Below are positions 6,136 to 6,853 of a stretch of 6,853 bases of DNA, piece by piece (position 1 is the first letter of the stretch; the number at the start of each line of letters is the position of its first letter). The stretch is from positions 1 to 6,853 of the forward strand of contig JAUYMV010000009.1 of NCBI GenBank assembly GCA_030698645.1, read 5' to 3'. The notes beneath the pieces are model-generated. The model worked only from the letters and a program-made list of their open reading frames with translations, ran no database searches and was not told the DNA's origin. The DNA is from Mesorhizobium sp. GTDB lineage: Bacteria; Pseudomonadota; Alphaproteobacteria; Rhizobiales; Rhizobiaceae. The position numbers were made by a program, and so were the translations under genes.

Positions 6136-6741
6136 TCACGATGCGAGCCGCAGTCCGGCGCGGATCCGGTTCGCCATCGTCAGCAGTGAAAGCACGGCCA
6201 TCAGCGGAAACAGCCAGGCGGCCCAGGCCGGCAGCGAAACACCCGACGCCACGACCGCGGCGAGGATGCCGAGCGCCAAGGCGCGGTCGCTCTTGCCGAA
6301 TGGCCCGACATAGATGCGCCCGGCACCGATGGCGTGGCCGAGCACGCCGGCGAATTCGGCCGTCAGAGCGGCGAAGGCGAAGGCCATGACGCCCCATGTG
6401 CCGAAGGGAGCGACGAAGGCGAAGGGCAGGATGAGTGCCGCGTCCGAGGCGATGTCGGCCAGTTCGTTCAGGCAGGCGCCGAGCCGGCTCGCCTGGCCGA
6501 ATTCGCGGGCGAGCATGCCGTCGAGTGTGTTCAGCGCCATGCGGACGAAGAGGACGACCGGCAGCAGCCAGAACAGCGCCGGCATGTGGGAAAAAGCCGT
6601 GAGCAGCGCGCCGGTCGCAACGGACAGGAACGCGGCCGCAATCGTCAGCTGATTGGCGGTGATTCCTGCCGCCGCGAGACGTCGCGCGAGCGGGCGCAGC
6701 AGGTTCTGGAAGCGCGGCTTCAGGTCGTAGAGCGTCGGCAT
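6136..6741 (-). CDS. ynbA: CDP-alcohol phosphatidyltransferase family protein, YnbA-like
   Basis: The 201-residue integral membrane protein has about six hydrophobic segments (around 31-50, 55-70, 100-113, 115-136, 156-171, 173-190). Family members swap CMP of CDP-diacylglycerol for the hydroxyl of a small alcohol, making phospholipid head groups at the inner membrane. The family motif is D-x2-D-G-x2-A-R-x8-G-x3-D-x3-D; here Asp74-Gly75, Ala78-Arg79, Gly88 and Asp96 align, but the first and third aspartates are Asn71 and Asn92. A further aspartate lies at 100. From memory E. coli YnbA looks alike, so the change is probably a subfamily trait. The frame extends to an ATG at 6822, but the extra 27 residues are polar, unlike the family, and run through the operator repeats. 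ATG 6741, preceded by a GGGGGA ribosome site, and the MPTLYDLKPRF opening fit better. It heads the lipid operon; its alcohol substrate cannot be told from sequence. Confidence 0.88.
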   Translation of the reverse strand: MPTLYDLKPRFQNLLRPLARRLAAAGITANQLTIAAAFLSVATGALLTAFSHMPALFWLLPVVLFVRMALNTLDGMLAREFGQASRLGACLNELADIASDAALILPFAFVAPFGTWGVMAFAFAALTAEFAGVLGHAIGAGRIYVGPFGKSDRALALGILAAVVASGVSLPAWAAWLFPLMAVLSLLTMANRIRAGLRLAS

Positions 6742-6795
6742 CGTTTTCCCCCACAGGCGGCCGGGACTTGACTTCGCGCCCCGCAGCGCCACATT

Positions 6796-6844
6796 TGGAC
6801 AATGTTCATGAACGTCGTTCAATATGTTTCGTGAACAATGTTCA
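6796..6844. promoter_or_regulatory. Array of three TGAAC-N3-GTTCA inverted repeats: probable operator of the lipid operon
   Basis: Three 13-base inverted repeats lie upstream of the first lipid gene: 6796-6808 (TGGAC-AAT-GTTCA, one mismatch), 6809-6821 (TGAAC-GTC-GTTCA) and 6832-6844 (TGAAC-AAT-GTTCA). The first two abut; the third begins 23 bases after the second. The half-sites are conserved while the central three bases vary, as expected of sites for a dimeric helix-turn-helix repressor, for example of the TetR family. The bases from about 6791 to 6853 are clearly AT-richer than the rest of the window, so the promoter probably lies here too, although I find no convincing -35/-10 pair. The regulator gene is not in view and may be transcribed divergently beyond 6853. 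Confidence 0.62.
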
Positions 6845-6853
6845 AATTGTGAC

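Noticed and set aside
5090..6313. Plus-strand open frame of 407 codons
   Set aside because: It is antisense to the hydrolase-methyltransferase and the end of the CDP-alcohol transferase, has low-complexity composition, and shows no family motif.
6742..6822. Longer N-terminus of the CDP-alcohol transferase from ATG 6822
   Set aside because: The 27 extra residues are not family-like, the region overlaps the operator repeats, and ATG 6741 has its own good ribosome site.
6804..6843. LexA (SOS) box, because of repeated GTTC and GAAC
   Set aside because: Alphaproteobacterial LexA boxes are direct repeats GTTC-N7-GTTC. Here the GTTC copies are 9 or more bases apart and the pattern is an inverted repeat with three central bases.

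Overview
The window is high-GC, tightly packed DNA with every convincing gene on the minus strand. Gene types, GC-rich codon use and gene order suggest an alphaproteobacterium, most likely Hyphomicrobiales (rhizobia and relatives). This is inferred from content; no rRNA or other marker is present. Read in the direction of transcription (high to low coordinates), there are two units.

Unit 1, about 6853 down to 2641, is a four-gene membrane-lipid operon. It encodes a CDP-alcohol phosphatidyltransferase (6741-6136), a two-domain alpha/beta hydrolase-methyltransferase (6046-4235), a PlsC-type acyltransferase (4223-3570) and a CdsA-type CTP:phosphatidate cytidylyltransferase (3573-2641). The first, second and fourth match the E. 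coli ynbA, ynbC and ynbB set by domain content and motifs; here an acyltransferase has joined them. Together they could make phosphatidic acid (acyltransferase), activate it to CDP-diacylglycerol (cytidylyltransferase), exchange CMP for an alcohol head group (CDP-alcohol transferase), and then trim and methylate something (hydrolase-methyltransferase). The end product is not known to me. The CDP-alcohol transferase has Asn at two normally Asp motif positions, and the cytidylyltransferase differs from housekeeping CdsA in the segment before its SPSKTWEG motif, so the module looks specialised. An AT-richer leader carries three copies of the inverted repeat TGAAC-N3-GTTCA (one with a mismatch), a probable repressor-operator array. 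A foldable element lies between the first two genes.

Unit 2, 2620 down to beyond base 1, is a carbohydrate-catabolic unit. A good sigma70-type promoter (TTGACA-N16-AATAAT) overlapped by the palindrome TGACAATTGTCA precedes a SorC-family sugar-responsive regulator (2563-1595). Sixty-nine bases later comes a RhaD-type bifunctional class II aldolase/short-chain dehydrogenase (1525 to the window edge, about 508 of roughly 700 residues present). The regulator probably controls its own promoter and hence the aldolase. I see no terminator between the units, so read-through from the lipid operon is possible.

There is no gene-free stretch over 300 bases. I found no tRNA, rRNA, CRISPR array, insertion sequence or sign of recent transfer. 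The long plus-strand reading frames are antisense shadows of these genes.
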